The notes beneath the pieces are model-generated. The model saw only the letters and a list, made by a program, of their open reading frames with translations, was not told where the DNA came from and ran no database searches. The position numbers were made by a program, and so were the translations under genes. DNA of 64,000 bases from SMWC01 sp045561055 (GTDB lineage: Bacteria; Pseudomonadota; Gammaproteobacteria; Steroidobacterales; Rariloculaceae). Position 1 is the stretch's first letter. The number at the start of each line of letters is the position of its first letter. Where the stretch lies: positions 124,001 through 188,000 of the forward strand of contig JBJKYL010000010.1 of assembly GCA_045561055.1 (NCBI GenBank), read 5' to 3'. Below, in pieces: positions 24,425 to 33,680 of the stretch.

Positions 24425-27166
24425 ATGTTTACTGCTCCATCAGAACCAGTCCCCCGTACTGACATTTTTTTCGCCGAAAAAGATAAGGATCTACGGAATG
24501 ACGTCCGCAGATTAGGAGGGCTCGTAGGCGATCTCATCAAAGATCAGGGAGGGGAGGCGCTGTTTGACCTCGTTGAAGCGGCTCGAAGGGCCTCTATTGC
24601 ACATCGTGAGGGAGATACGGCTGCACTGCCGGAACTCCAGACGCTACTGGCTGCGCTGACACCGCTCACGGCTCGTGACTTTGTACGCGCATTCTCTACC
24701 TATTTTCAGATGATTAATATGGCGGAAAAAGTTCACCGGATTCGTCGCCGCCGGGCCTATCTGCGCGATGTTACGACTCCCCAGCCGCTCAGTTTTGAGG
24801 ATACTTTAGGCCAATTCAGGGAGGCTGGCGTTGATGTCTCGGCATTCGAATCGGCTTTAAGTTCGGTGTTGGTAGAGCCGGTATTTACTGCACATCCAAC
24901 CGAGGCAATGCGCAGAACGTTGCTGCATAAACAACAGAATATTGCACGGCACTTAGTCGATATGCTCGATCCGTTCATGACGCCTCAGGAAGAGGCTTCA
25001 ACCTTGGGGCAAGTGCGGATGGAGATGACGACGAGCTGGCAAACGGAGGAGCATTCTGACACACAGGTTCGAATAAGCGATGAGGCGGAGCATGTGTTGT
25101 TTTTTCTGACAGACATACTGTATCGAATGGTTCCGCCTTTCTACGAGGGCCTCGAATCGGCGATAACTAGCGTGTACCCAGAGTATGGTGGCCGGATGCG
25201 TGTGCCGACACTTCTGCGTTTTGGGTCTTGGGTTGGTGGCGATATGGACGGAAATCCGAATGTGACAGCAAAGAACCTTCGTGAGTCACTTTCTCGTCAA
25301 CGAGCTCTAATCCTCGATCTTTACTACAACGATTGTTTGAGTCTCGCGAGACAGCTAAGTCAGAGTGACAATAGGACGGCTGTCGACGAGGAGATCGAGC
25401 AACGAAGTGAGCTCTATGCTAAGCATTTCGTACAAGCGGCCCATTCGGTACCTGCTAGGCATAGGCAAATGCCCTATCGAGTGTTTTTAAGGCTCGTCGC
25501 GGCAAGGCTGCAAGCGACTTACGATGATGCGGCGTTCCCCTATGAATCTCCGGAAGAATTTATTGCGGATATCGAGCTTGTCGCGGATAGTTTGCGCGCT
25601 AACAAAGGAAGAAATGCGGGGTTATTCGCGGTATCGAGGCTACTGCGTCGAGTCGAAACTTTTGGCTTTCATCTCGCCACGATTGATATTCGGCAAAACG
25701 CCCTAGTGCACCGCCGGGTTGTAGGTGAAGGATTGCAGGAGGACAATTGGCTTGAGCTGTCTACCGAGCTACGCACCAAGCGGATCAGAGAAGCACTAAA
25801 TCGGCGTGAGTCGCCCACTGGCCGGCTGTCTTCGGAAGCCCGTCGCACGCTTGCTGTCTTTCAGGCAATCGTGCACTGCCGGAGAAGATACGGCGCTCAA
25901 GCAATCGGTCCTTATGTTGTGAGTATGGCGCATGGTCCGGATGATGTGTTGTCCGTGCTACTTTTGGCAAAATGGGGCGATCTCGGACCTAAAGGTGCTG
26001 CGGTTCCTCTAGACGTCGTGCCGTTGTTCGAGACCGTTGAAGATTTAGATAACGCTGCATCAATCATGAAAGGGTTACTGGCCGACGATTGCTACCGGGC
26101 GCACTTGGAGCACAGAAAATTTGAACAGATGGTCATGGTCGGTTATTCCGACAGCAACAAGGATGGTGGCCTGGCATCAGCTCGTTGGACGCTGCGTGTG
26201 GCACAGACACAGCTTGTGAAGGCGATGGCCGATTTGGGCATTAAACTCACGATCTTCCATGGTCGCGGCGGAACTATCAGCCGCGGTGGTGGAAAGCTCC
26301 ATGATGTCGTAGCGGCGGCGCCCGCCGGCGCAGTCTCAGGGCGCCTTCGGATGACCGAGCAAGGCGAGACGATAAATGCTAAGTATGGTTTGCGAGCGAT
26401 AGCCATGCGCTCTCTGGAGCAGACAGTTAGTTCCGTGCTTTGGTCGACAACTAAAAAACCTATCGCAGAAGCATCTGAACCGCTTTGGGAAGAAATTATG
26501 ACGACGATTGCTGAGGCGAGTCGTGATGTCTATCAACAGCTGATTTACGATCGTCCGGAGTTCTGGAAGTATTTTCGTGACGCGACGCCCATCGACGTTA
26601 TTGAGCAGCTTCGTATAAGTTCGCGGCCGGCGTATCGCGCCGAGAACGATAGTATTCAAGACATTCGTGCTATCCCTTGGGTTTTTGCATGGACGCAGAC
26701 GCGACTATTGTTGCCGGGCTGGTTTGGGGTAGGTACTGGGCTGCGGCGTGCGTTAGAGCGATTCGGCAAAGACGAACTGATGGAAATGTTTGAGCGATGG
26801 AAATTTTTCAAAATATTTATCACTGATGTTGAGATAGTGCTTGGTAAGAGTGATATTGTCATTGCTGAAAAATATTCAGAGTTGGCCGGTTCACTACATG
26901 ATGACATATTTCCTATTATTCAGGCCGAGCACGAAAGTTGTACCGAAATTATTCTGGAGATATGCGGTCAGCAAGATTTGTTAGAGCATGATCGCACGCT
27001 GCGCAGAGGAATACGTTTGCGCAATCCATACGTCGATCCAATGAGTCTTCTACAGGTGGATTTACTGAGACGCTGGCGTGAAGGAGGGCGTTCGGACAAA
27101 ACAGTTTTGCATGCGTTGATGGCAAGTATTAACGGTATCGCACATGGTATGCAGAATACCGGATAG
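24425..27166 (+). CDS. ppc: Phosphoenolpyruvate carboxylase
   Basis: A 913-residue cytosolic enzyme that carboxylates PEP to oxaloacetate, replenishing the TCA cycle. The catalytic histidine is in VFTAHPTEAMRRTLL (about residue 158), and the PEP and bicarbonate site motifs GYSDSNKDGGLASARW and FHGRGGTISRGGGKLHD are intact. RFGSWVGGDMDGNPNVT and the C-terminal QNTG are also present. The start is the ATG at 24425 or a GTG three codons upstream at 24416; neither has a strong ribosome site. It ends six bases from the convergent YcgN-like gene. Confidence 0.97.
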   Translation: MFTAPSEPVPRTDIFFAEKDKDLRNDVRRLGGLVGDLIKDQGGEALFDLVEAARRASIAHREGDTAALPELQTLLAALTPLTARDFVRAFSTYFQMINMAEKVHRIRRRRAYLRDVTTPQPLSFEDTLGQFREAGVDVSAFESALSSVLVEPVFTAHPTEAMRRTLLHKQQNIARHLVDMLDPFMTPQEEASTLGQVRMEMTTSWQTEEHSDTQVRISDEAEHVLFFLTDILYRMVPPFYEGLESAITSVYPEYGGRMRVPTLLRFGSWVGGDMDGNPNVTAKNLRESLSRQRALILDLYYNDCLSLARQLSQSDNRTAVDEEIEQRSELYAKHFVQAAHSVPARHRQMPYRVFLRLVAARLQATYDDAAFPYESPEEFIADIELVADSLRANKGRNAGLFAVSRLLRRVETFGFHLATIDIRQNALVHRRVVGEGLQEDNWLELSTELRTKRIREALNRRESPTGRLSSEARRTLAVFQAIVHCRRRYGAQAIGPYVVSMAHGPDDVLSVLLLAKWGDLGPKGAAVPLDVVPLFETVEDLDNAASIMKGLLADDCYRAHLEHRKFEQMVMVGYSDSNKDGGLASARWTLRVAQTQLVKAMADLGIKLTIFHGRGGTISRGGGKLHDVVAAAPAGAVSGRLRMTEQGETINAKYGLRAIAMRSLEQTVSSVLWSTTKKPIAEASEPLWEEIMTTIAEASRDVYQQLIYDRPEFWKYFRDATPIDVIEQLRISSRPAYRAENDSIQDIRAIPWVFAWTQTRLLLPGWFGVGTGLRRALERFGKDELMEMFERWKFFKIFITDVEIVLGKSDIVIAEKYSELAGSLHDDIFPIIQAEHESCTEIILEICGQQDLLEHDRTLRRGIRLRNPYVDPMSLLQVDLLRRWREGGRSDKTVLHALMASINGIAHGMQNTG

Positions 27167-27172
27167 AAAATT

Positions 27173-27679
27173 TTAGCGGCCTATCTTCCTCAGTCCGCCA
27201 GAAGGTAGTTTAAACCAGTGAATGATGTGTTCTTCCATATCGTCGTCTGCGACACTCGACTCAGTTACCGCCCGCCCGCTTATCGATATGCCCGCGACAT
27301 TTACGCTAGCGGGTGTTCCGGAAATTAGCGGATGCCATTTTGCTAGACCGCGGCCTTCGGCGAGGCGCCGGTAAGCACAGGTAACAGGCATCCAGGCAAG
27401 ATCGTCTAGGTTGTTTGGGCTGAGGACGATGCAGTCGGGGACCTGCTTGAGACGTTGCGGATAGTTCGAACATCGGCAGCTTTTTAAGTTTAAAAGCCGG
27501 CAGGCTACGTCTGTATAGTGAACACGTTCGGTGCTCTCATCCCTGAGCTTATGCAAGCAGCACCGGCCGCAACCGTCACACAGCGATTCCCATTCCTCGC
27601 GCGTCATGTCGCGTAGGTTCTTGTGCTCCCAAAATGGCTTATCTTCGATGATCTTGAGTTTCATAGAACAATCCGTCAT
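27173..27679 (-). CDS. YcgN-family (UPF0260) cysteine-cluster protein
   Basis: A 168-residue protein of the YkgJ/YcgN family, predicted to bind zinc or an iron-sulfur centre. The metal ligands are likely in WESLCDGCGRCCLHKLRDE and the later LKSCRCSNYPQRLKQVPDC; MPVTCAYRRLAEGRGLAKWHP, in part CAYRRLAEGRGLAKWHP, is also characteristic. The function is unknown. The start is the ATG at 27679, or an internal ATG at 27664 with GGA at suitable spacing. It is divergent from the hydroxyacid dehydrogenase gene (38 bp between likely starts) and convergent with ppc. Confidence 0.87.
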   Translation of the reverse strand: MTDCSMKLKIIEDKPFWEHKNLRDMTREEWESLCDGCGRCCLHKLRDESTERVHYTDVACRLLNLKSCRCSNYPQRLKQVPDCIVLSPNNLDDLAWMPVTCAYRRLAEGRGLAKWHPLISGTPASVNVAGISISGRAVTESSVADDDMEEHIIHWFKLPSGGLRKIGR

Positions 27680-27717
27680 AGGGTGATAGTGTAGGCTGTT
27701 AAGCTAAAGTGCAATGT

Positions 27718-28671
27718 ATGAAAGCCGCATTCCTCGATTACGCGACGCTTGGGCCAGATGTCGATACAAGCCCTCTCGACGATCTCTTAGACGTTAATTA
27801 TTACGATTATTCACCGTCGGGAGAAATTTCCAATCGCTTACACGCAATCGAAGTTGCTATCGTGAATAAGGCACCTATCAATGCGGAGACCATAGCCGCC
27901 AACACGAGTCTGAAGTTAATCGTTCTCGTCGCAACGGGCAGTGACAACGTCGACCTTGTTGCAGCTAAGGCCCATGGTATTGCTGTCGCCAATATTCGAA
28001 ACTACTGTACCCCAGCTGTTGTGCAGCATGTCTTCGCCTTGATATTGGCATTAACGCGCCAGATAAGCAGTTATCAGGCAGTGGTCAACAGTGGTGCCTG
28101 GCAGCGAAGTAATACCTTTGCTCGATTCGATTACCCTATTCGCGAACTCACAGGAAAGAAACTTGGCATTGTCGGCTATGGATCCCTTGGCCGAGGTGTC
28201 GCGGAGGTTGGCCGTGTGTTCGGTATGGAGGTGTTAATCGCGTTTCGTCCCGGTACCGAGAGTTTCGAGGGCGAATGCCGCGTTCCGTTTGATGCTCTCC
28301 TAGAAGACGTTGACGTACTAAGCTTGCATTGCCCGCTCACCGAAGTAACACGCAACATAATAGGAGAGCAGGAACTTGGCGCAATGAAATCGGATTCCCT
28401 TCTGATAAATACTGCGCGTGGCGCTTTGATTGACAGTGACGCTCTCGTTGCAGCGCTTCGTCAGGGTGATATAGGGGGCGCTGGGATTGATGTACTTGCC
28501 GAAGAGCCACCGACCGATGATGAACCGTTGCTAGCGAGTAGTATTCCGAACTTAATTCTTACCCCACACATCGCATGGACATCGACGGAGTCCCGTCAGC
28601 GAGCTCTCGATCAGGTTGCGGAAAATGTACAGGACTTTGTTAACGGCGGCGTGCTACGGCGCCTTGTCTAG
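27718..28671 (+). CDS. D-2-hydroxyacid dehydrogenase (hydroxypyruvate/glycerate type)
   Basis: A 317-residue NAD(P)-dependent dehydrogenase. It has the Rossmann motif GIVGYGSLGRGVAEVG, the catalytic Arg in INTARGALIDSDAL, Glu in VLAEEPPTDDEPL and His in LILTPHIAWTSTESRQ. The overall pattern, including the start MKAAFLDYATLG, resembles glycerate dehydrogenase/hydroxypyruvate reductase (HprA-like), but related enzymes act on other 2-oxoacids, so the substrate is not certain. I chose the ATG at 27718; a GTG at 27709 would add three residues. The 3' end overlaps the convergent ybbA-like gene by four bases. Confidence 0.88.
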   Translation: MKAAFLDYATLGPDVDTSPLDDLLDVNYYDYSPSGEISNRLHAIEVAIVNKAPINAETIAANTSLKLIVLVATGSDNVDLVAAKAHGIAVANIRNYCTPAVVQHVFALILALTRQISSYQAVVNSGAWQRSNTFARFDYPIRELTGKKLGIVGYGSLGRGVAEVGRVFGMEVLIAFRPGTESFEGECRVPFDALLEDVDVLSLHCPLTEVTRNIIGEQELGAMKSDSLLINTARGALIDSDALVAALRQGDIGGAGIDVLAEEPPTDDEPLLASSIPNLILTPHIAWTSTESRQRALDQVAENVQDFVNGGVLRRLV

Positions 28672-29369
28672 GATGCGTTCGGAGCAGCTGAGGGGTTTAC
28701 CAGCTTACCCGCAGCGAGTTCGATCACGCGGTCACAGCTCTCGGCCGCGTTGAGATCATGGGTGACGAGAACCAGTGTTGTTTTTGAAGCAGCATTAAGA
28801 TCGAACAATAAACGCATGATTTTTTCACCGGTTGCGTTGTCAAGATTTCCAGTTGGCTCGTCTGCAAATAACAACGCTGGTTCTGTTACGAAGGCTCGAG
28901 CGATGGCAACACGCTGTTTTTCGCCACCAGATAGCTGCCGCGGATAATGGTGTAGGCGGTTCTCTAGCCCAACCTTATGCAACGCATTACGTGCTCGCTC
29001 CGCTTCGTGATCGATGCCGCTTAGTTCTAGCGGTAGTAATACATTCTCGAGTGCCGTCAGAGAGGGTAGTAGGTGAAAAGATTGAAAGACGAAGCCAACC
29101 CGGCGGTTGCGCAGTTGGGCGCGCCCGTCTTCGTCGAGTGCCGTTAGCTCTTCTTCGCCTAGCCAGACCTGGCCGCTAGTAGGCTCGTCGAGGCCCGCAA
29201 GCAGCGCAAGCAACGTCGATTTTCCTGCTCCGGATGGGCCTACTACAGCCACTGTATCGCCCCGCTTTACGCTGAGGCTGACATCGTTCACGATTGTCAG
29301 CTCACCCTCGGGACTGTCGACCTTTTTGGTCAGTGCCAGTGTAGTTAGCAAGGAAGTTGAATCTGTCAT
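28668..29369 (-). CDS. ybbA: YbbA-like ABC transporter ATP-binding protein
   Basis: A 233-residue ATPase with Walker A AVVGPSGAGKSTLLALLAGL, signature RQLSGGEKQRVAIARAF, Walker B LLFADEPTGNLD and the H-loop VLVTHDLNAAESC. It belongs to the MacB/LolD-like group and, like E. coli YbbA, is divergent from tesA. In E. coli it pairs with the large permease YbbP; here the downstream side holds only a convergent dehydrogenase gene, so the permease must be elsewhere. I start at the ATG at 29369, whose codon overlaps the tesA ATG on the other strand in CATG. An upstream in-frame ATG at 29417 exists but neither has a ribosome site. Confidence 0.88.
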   Translation of the reverse strand: MTDSTSLLTTLALTKKVDSPEGELTIVNDVSLSVKRGDTVAVVGPSGAGKSTLLALLAGLDEPTSGQVWLGEEELTALDEDGRAQLRNRRVGFVFQSFHLLPSLTALENVLLPLELSGIDHEAERARNALHKVGLENRLHHYPRQLSGGEKQRVAIARAFVTEPALLFADEPTGNLDNATGEKIMRLLFDLNAASKTTLVLVTHDLNAAESCDRVIELAAGKLVNPSAAPNAS

Positions 29370-30009
29370 GTTTTTTAAATTATTAACTGAAGTTCGCCCT
29401 ATCTTAAAGTCGGCCATAGCAATTTTGATTTCATTAATTTGGGCGGTGTCCGTCCAGTCTGCTGGGCAGACAATTGTGGTTCTGGGGGATTCTCTGAGCA
29501 GCGGTTATGGTTTGCGTATCGAACAGTCCTGGGTTTCTAAATTGGAAGCACGCCTTAGAATGGAAGGTTACGGATATGAGGTCATCAATGCTAGTATCGC
29601 GGGCGATACAACATCCGGCGGGCTGGCCCGATTGCCACGGATCCTCGAGCTTCATCAGCCCGCGATCATCATCATTGAGTTGGGGGGTAACGATGGTCTA
29701 CGGGGTCAGCCAGTCAGCAACCTACGGACTAATTTAATAGCGATGATCGAGCTAGCTAAGGGCCGGGGCGCACTGGTTGTGCTGACAGGTATTCAGATTC
29801 CGCCTAACTACGGTCAGACTTATACGAACTCTTTTTCTGCAGTCTATACGGAGCTTGCGGCAGAGTTCGATTTACCGTTGGTGGAATTCCTCATGGACAA
29901 TGTGGCGTTGGATGTTAGCCTAATGCAGTCCGATGGCATTCATCCCAACGCGGGCGGGAACGATGTCATGCTTGAGAATGTATGGGCAGTTCTAGCTGAG
30001 CTGCTCTGA
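29368..30009 (+). CDS. tesA: Periplasmic SGNH esterase TesA (thioesterase I/lysophospholipase L1-like)
   Basis: A 213-residue SGNH hydrolase. An N-terminal signal peptide (ILKSAIAILISLIWAVSVQSA) is followed by block I with the nucleophile VVLGDSLSSGYG (Ser42), the oxyanion residues in INASIAGDTTSGG and IELGGNDGLRG, and the Asp/His pair in SDGIHPNAGG. Family members hydrolyse acyl-CoAs and lysophospholipids in the periplasm. AAGGAAG lies about nine bases before the ATG at 29368. The frame is open for 261 bases upstream, but that part is antisense to ybbA and not a real extension. fadD follows after 22 bp. Confidence 0.93.
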   Translation: MFFKLLTEVRPILKSAIAILISLIWAVSVQSAGQTIVVLGDSLSSGYGLRIEQSWVSKLEARLRMEGYGYEVINASIAGDTTSGGLARLPRILELHQPAIIIIELGGNDGLRGQPVSNLRTNLIAMIELAKGRGALVVLTGIQIPPNYGQTYTNSFSAVYTELAAEFDLPLVEFLMDNVALDVSLMQSDGIHPNAGGNDVMLENVWAVLAELL

Positions 30010-30031
30010 GTATTTTCTTAGTAAGCCTAAG

Positions 30032-31714
30032 ATGAAACACCCTTGGTTAGACGATTACCCACACGGTGTTCCGGCTGAGGTTAATCCTGACCGATATGCC
30101 TCATTAGCTGAACTACTCGAAGCGAGTTTTGAGCGCTTCGGGGAGGCGCCAGCTTTGTCCAATCTCGGCAAAAATATGAGTTTTGCAGAGGTTGACAGAC
30201 TAAGTCGTGACTTCGCAGCATATCTGCAGTCCCTACCGACACTGACTCCCGGTGATCGAGTAGCCATTATGCTACCGAACCTATTGCAATATCCAGTTGC
30301 GGTGTTTGGCATTCTTCGAGCGGGTCTCGTTGTGGTCAACGTGAATCCGCTCTACACAGCTCGGGAACTAGAACATCAACTGACCGATAGTGGAGCGCGC
30401 GCGATTCTAGTATTGGAGAACTTTGCTACAACTGTGGCAGAGATAGCTGAAAAGACCGAAATTAAAACAGTCATTGTTTCCAGGCTGGGTGATCATCTTC
30501 CCATAGTAACCCGTGTTATCACTAACTTCGTAGTTAAATATGTCAAGCGCCTAGTACCCAAGTGGCGAATCGACGGTGCAGTGTCGTATATTGCTGCACT
30601 CACGAAAGGTGGGCTTCGTCAATATCAAAGTGTAGACGTTAGCCCAAACGATATCGCTTTCTTACAGTATACGGGCGGTACGACCGGTGTTGCGAAAGGC
30701 GCCGTATTAACGCACCGTAATATGGTTGCGAATATCTTGCAGGCAGCCGCTTGGGCACGCCCGGTCATTCAAGGTCCGGGTGACGTCATCGTGACACCAT
30801 TGCCTCTCTACCATATCTTTTCGTTGACCGTAAATTTATTCAGTTTCGTGGAACTTGGTGGGCATAACCTGCTCATTACCAATCCGCGTGATTTGACGGG
30901 ATTCATTAAGGAGCTAAAAAAGAGGCCGTTCACCTACCTGACTGGAGTAAACACGCTCTTCGTGGCATTGATGCGGCACGCTAAGTTCTCAGAAGTTGAT
31001 TTTAGCCGGTTCAAGGCGTGCATGGGCGGCGGGATGGCTGTGCAGCGTGCGGTATCTGACGACTGGCAGGCGATAACAGGTGTGCCTATTACGCAGGGTT
31101 ATGGGTTGACGGAGACATCTCCGATCGTCAGCGCCAATGCGCTCGGGCTTAGTGAATTCAGCGGCTCAGTAGGTCTCCCCTTGCCATCGACCGAAGTCGC
31201 GATTTTTGACAATAACGATGAGCCGTTACCAATCGGCGAGTCTGGCGAAATCGCTGTCCGCGGGCCTCAGGTCATGGTGGGTTACTGGCAACAGCCAGCC
31301 GCAACGGCCAATATTATGTTCGGTGAGGGCTGGATGCGCACTGGTGACGTTGGTCGCATGAACGAGCGAGGATTTATTTTCATCGAAGATCGACTCAAGG
31401 ATTTGATCATAGTTTCTGGCTTTAACGTTTATCCGGCTGAGATCGAGGACGTTGTGGTTAGTCATTCCGGTGTCGTTGAGGCAGCGGCAATTGGTGTGCC
31501 TGATGAAGATAGTGGTGAGGCCGTAAAGCTGTTTGTCGTCGGGAATGATCCGGAGTTGACGGAGCAGGAAGTAATCAAATTCTGCCGAAAGCGATTGACC
31601 AGCTATAAAATCCCCCGCCAGGTTGAGTTTCGGGATGAACTACCAAAAACCAATGTTGGTAAGATTCTGAAACGCGCGCTGCGCGACGAGAATAACACTC
31701 AGCCCGACATTTAA
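30032..31714 (+). CDS. fadD: Long-chain-fatty-acid--CoA ligase
   Basis: A 560-residue AMP-forming acyl-CoA synthetase. It has the P-loop-like motif LQYTGGTTGVAKGAVLTHRN at about residues 211-230, the AMP-binding GYGLTETSPIVSANA, the hinge region MRTGDVGRMNERGFIFIEDR followed by LKDLIIVSGFNVYPAEIED, and the C-terminal catalytic lysine in PKTNVGKILKRALRDE. These fit FadD, which activates long-chain fatty acids at the inner membrane for degradation or lipid synthesis. It probably shares a transcript with tesA, which would link fatty-acid release to activation. It ends 26 bp from the convergent pyrF. Confidence 0.93.
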   Translation: MKHPWLDDYPHGVPAEVNPDRYASLAELLEASFERFGEAPALSNLGKNMSFAEVDRLSRDFAAYLQSLPTLTPGDRVAIMLPNLLQYPVAVFGILRAGLVVVNVNPLYTARELEHQLTDSGARAILVLENFATTVAEIAEKTEIKTVIVSRLGDHLPIVTRVITNFVVKYVKRLVPKWRIDGAVSYIAALTKGGLRQYQSVDVSPNDIAFLQYTGGTTGVAKGAVLTHRNMVANILQAAAWARPVIQGPGDVIVTPLPLYHIFSLTVNLFSFVELGGHNLLITNPRDLTGFIKELKKRPFTYLTGVNTLFVALMRHAKFSEVDFSRFKACMGGGMAVQRAVSDDWQAITGVPITQGYGLTETSPIVSANALGLSEFSGSVGLPLPSTEVAIFDNNDEPLPIGESGEIAVRGPQVMVGYWQQPAATANIMFGEGWMRTGDVGRMNERGFIFIEDRLKDLIIVSGFNVYPAEIEDVVVSHSGVVEAAAIGVPDEDSGEAVKLFVVGNDPELTEQEVIKFCRKRLTSYKIPRQVEFRDELPKTNVGKILKRALRDENNTQPDI

Positions 31715-31740
31715 GGATGCACACGCGAATTCGTTAGCTG

Positions 31741-32481
31741 TCATTGTAGAGCGGCGGCGATTTCCGATTGTATGATTTCGGCGCTAGCGCGTGGGCAGGC
31801 CGCGTTGCGAATCGGCCGGCCGACTACGATGTAATCAGCTCCGTTCGCAAATGCTTCCGTCGCCGTGACGATACGTTTTTGGTCGTCTGTTGGTCTGTTT
31901 TCGAGAGGGCGGATCCCCGGACTGACTATAAGCATGTTTCGTCCCAGAGTTTTACGAACCGTCGCTGCCTCCAGGCCTGAGGCGATGACGCCGTCGCAAC
32001 CGGCGATTTGAGCTTGCTCTGCGCGCTGCAGGACTAGCGATTTGATGTCGAGAGTAATACCCATCTGTTGAAGATCGTTCTGGTCAATACTCGTCAGCAC
32101 CGTCACGGCGAGAAGTCGCATATCGGTGCCTTTTTCCGCTGCCGCTGCTTCCATGATGGCGCGATCGCCGTGGACTGTCAGGAACGATGCTCCCCAGCGT
32201 TGCAGTTGGCGAACGGCTGAAGAGACCGTTGCTGGAACATCGTAGAATTTGAGATCCGCAAAGACCTGCTTGCCTTCATCGAGAAGCCAGGCTAAAAACT
32301 CAAAGTATTCCCCCGACATTGCCAGTTCTAAGCCGATTTTATAAAACTCGACCGATTCACCGAGCGTTGTTACGAGTGCTCGGGCGCTTGAGGCGTCGGG
32401 TACGTCCAGTGCGACGATTAAACGCTGGCGTGCTGGGATTGTTGTTATAGAAGAGGTAGAGGTGGCTGACACAATCCGCAT
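31741..32481 (-). CDS. pyrF: Orotidine 5'-phosphate decarboxylase PyrF
   Basis: A 246-residue TIM-barrel enzyme catalysing the last step of UMP synthesis. The catalytic Lys-Asp array is in KQVFADLKFYDVPATVSSAV, and the phosphate-binding residues in VSPGIRPLENRPTDDQ and ADYIVVGRPIRNAA. The core begins at RLIVALDVPDASSARAL, about 18 residues after the annotated ATG; the Ser/Thr-rich extension may be overcalled, but I see no alternative start with a ribosome site. It is the last gene of the aroK-aroB-dgt-pyrF series, 52 bp after dgt. Confidence 0.94.
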   Translation of the reverse strand: MRIVSATSTSSITTIPARQRLIVALDVPDASSARALVTTLGESVEFYKIGLELAMSGEYFEFLAWLLDEGKQVFADLKFYDVPATVSSAVRQLQRWGASFLTVHGDRAIMEAAAAEKGTDMRLLAVTVLTSIDQNDLQQMGITLDIKSLVLQRAEQAQIAGCDGVIASGLEAATVRKTLGRNMLIVSPGIRPLENRPTDDQKRIVTATEAFANGADYIVVGRPIRNAACPRASAEIIQSEIAAALQ

Positions 32482-32533
32482 TCTAGCAGAGGGAGGGGGT
32501 AAATCTGCAGTACTGACGGGGAGAGTGGTTTAA

Positions 32534-33667
32534 CTATAGATTGTCATGGGCTTGTAGTGCGAAACGATCGGTCATCCCGGCAATATAGTCTGCCACCACT
32601 CGGGCGCTCCCAGCAGGACCATCCGTAGCGTATAGAGTCCGAGCTTGATCCGCGTGGGCGGTGGGCATCTTTTCATAATCGCCAAAGTAGACTTCAAACA
32701 ATCGCGACACTATATCTTGAGCTTGGGATGTCATCTCGGTGACGTGAGGATGCTGATATAGATGCTTGCGCAAGTACTGCTTCAGCGTTGTTTTTGCCTC
32801 GTCGTAGGAGGAACTGAAATCAATGAGCGGCCGCTGTTGCGATCGAACCGCCTCGATGTCGGAGGGTGCAACGATTTTGATGCGTTCGCTACTCGTCTTA
32901 ATGAGGTCGGTGACGAAGGCACCGATCATGTTGCGAACGACTTCGCGAATCTTGCGTTGCTCGTTCACGTCCGGGTAGCGGCGCTGTGCGAGGTGTAGTT
33001 GTTCGGAAAAGATAGGCAGTTCGGCGAGGTCGCGAAGTTCGATCAGCCCAGAGCGTAGCCCGTCGTCGACATCATGATTATTGTACGCAATCTCATCCGC
33101 GACGTTCGCTATCTGTGCCTCCAATCCTGGTTGTCGTCTCTGAAGGAATCGTTGGCCCAGATCCCCGAGTTGTCGTGCGTTTGATACTGAGCAGTGCTTT
33201 AATATCCCTTCACGAGTCTCGAACGTAAGGTTAAGCCCCTGGAAATCCCCATGGCTTTCCTCTAGTTGATCTACGACACGTAACGATTGAAGGTTATGTT
33301 CGAAGCCCCCAAACTCCCGCATACATTGATTGAGGGCGTCCTGTCCGGAATGACCGAAAGGCGTATGGCCGAGATCATGAGCGAGGCTGATCGCTTCCAC
33401 GAGATCCTCGTTTAGGCGCATTGCTCGAGCAATGGTACGCGCGATCTGCGCAACCTCGAGCGAATGCGTTAGTCGTGTACGATAGAGATCACCTTCATGA
33501 TTTACGAATACCTGAGTCTTATATACGAGACGTCGAAAGGCGGTTGAGTGGATTATGCGGTCGCGATCACGCTGAAACTCGCTGCGATAGGCGGGCGGAT
33601 TCTCGAGACGTCGCCGACCTCTCGAGTTAGCCGGTGTCGCAGCATAAGGAGCTAGCTCGAGCGGCAC
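32534..33667 (-). CDS. dGTPase-like deoxynucleotide triphosphohydrolase
   Basis: A 377-residue HD-domain protein of the Dgt type 2 family, which removes triphosphate from dNTPs. The metal-binding HD motif is in RLTHSLEVAQIARTIARAM (His) and ISLAHDLGHTPFGHSGQ (His-Asp), with FQRDRDRIIHSTAFRRLVYK near the N-terminus and the later VADEIAYNNHDVDDGL. E. coli Dgt is about 500 residues; this shorter form is common in other proteobacteria. It lies 13 bp after aroB and 52 bp before pyrF, so it is likely co-transcribed. Its physiological substrate is not evident. Confidence 0.9.
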   Translation of the reverse strand: MPLELAPYAATPANSRGRRRLENPPAYRSEFQRDRDRIIHSTAFRRLVYKTQVFVNHEGDLYRTRLTHSLEVAQIARTIARAMRLNEDLVEAISLAHDLGHTPFGHSGQDALNQCMREFGGFEHNLQSLRVVDQLEESHGDFQGLNLTFETREGILKHCSVSNARQLGDLGQRFLQRRQPGLEAQIANVADEIAYNNHDVDDGLRSGLIELRDLAELPIFSEQLHLAQRRYPDVNEQRKIREVVRNMIGAFVTDLIKTSSERIKIVAPSDIEAVRSQQRPLIDFSSSYDEAKTTLKQYLRKHLYQHPHVTEMTSQAQDIVSRLFEVYFGDYEKMPTAHADQARTLYATDGPAGSARVVADYIAGMTDRFALQAHDNL

Positions 33668-33680
33668 TATAAACTTACCC

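Noticed and set aside
29107..29367. 87-codon N-terminal extension of TesA
   Set aside because: It is antisense to ybbA and of low complexity (Ser-rich), while the ATG at 29368 has a ribosome site and is followed by a signal peptide.
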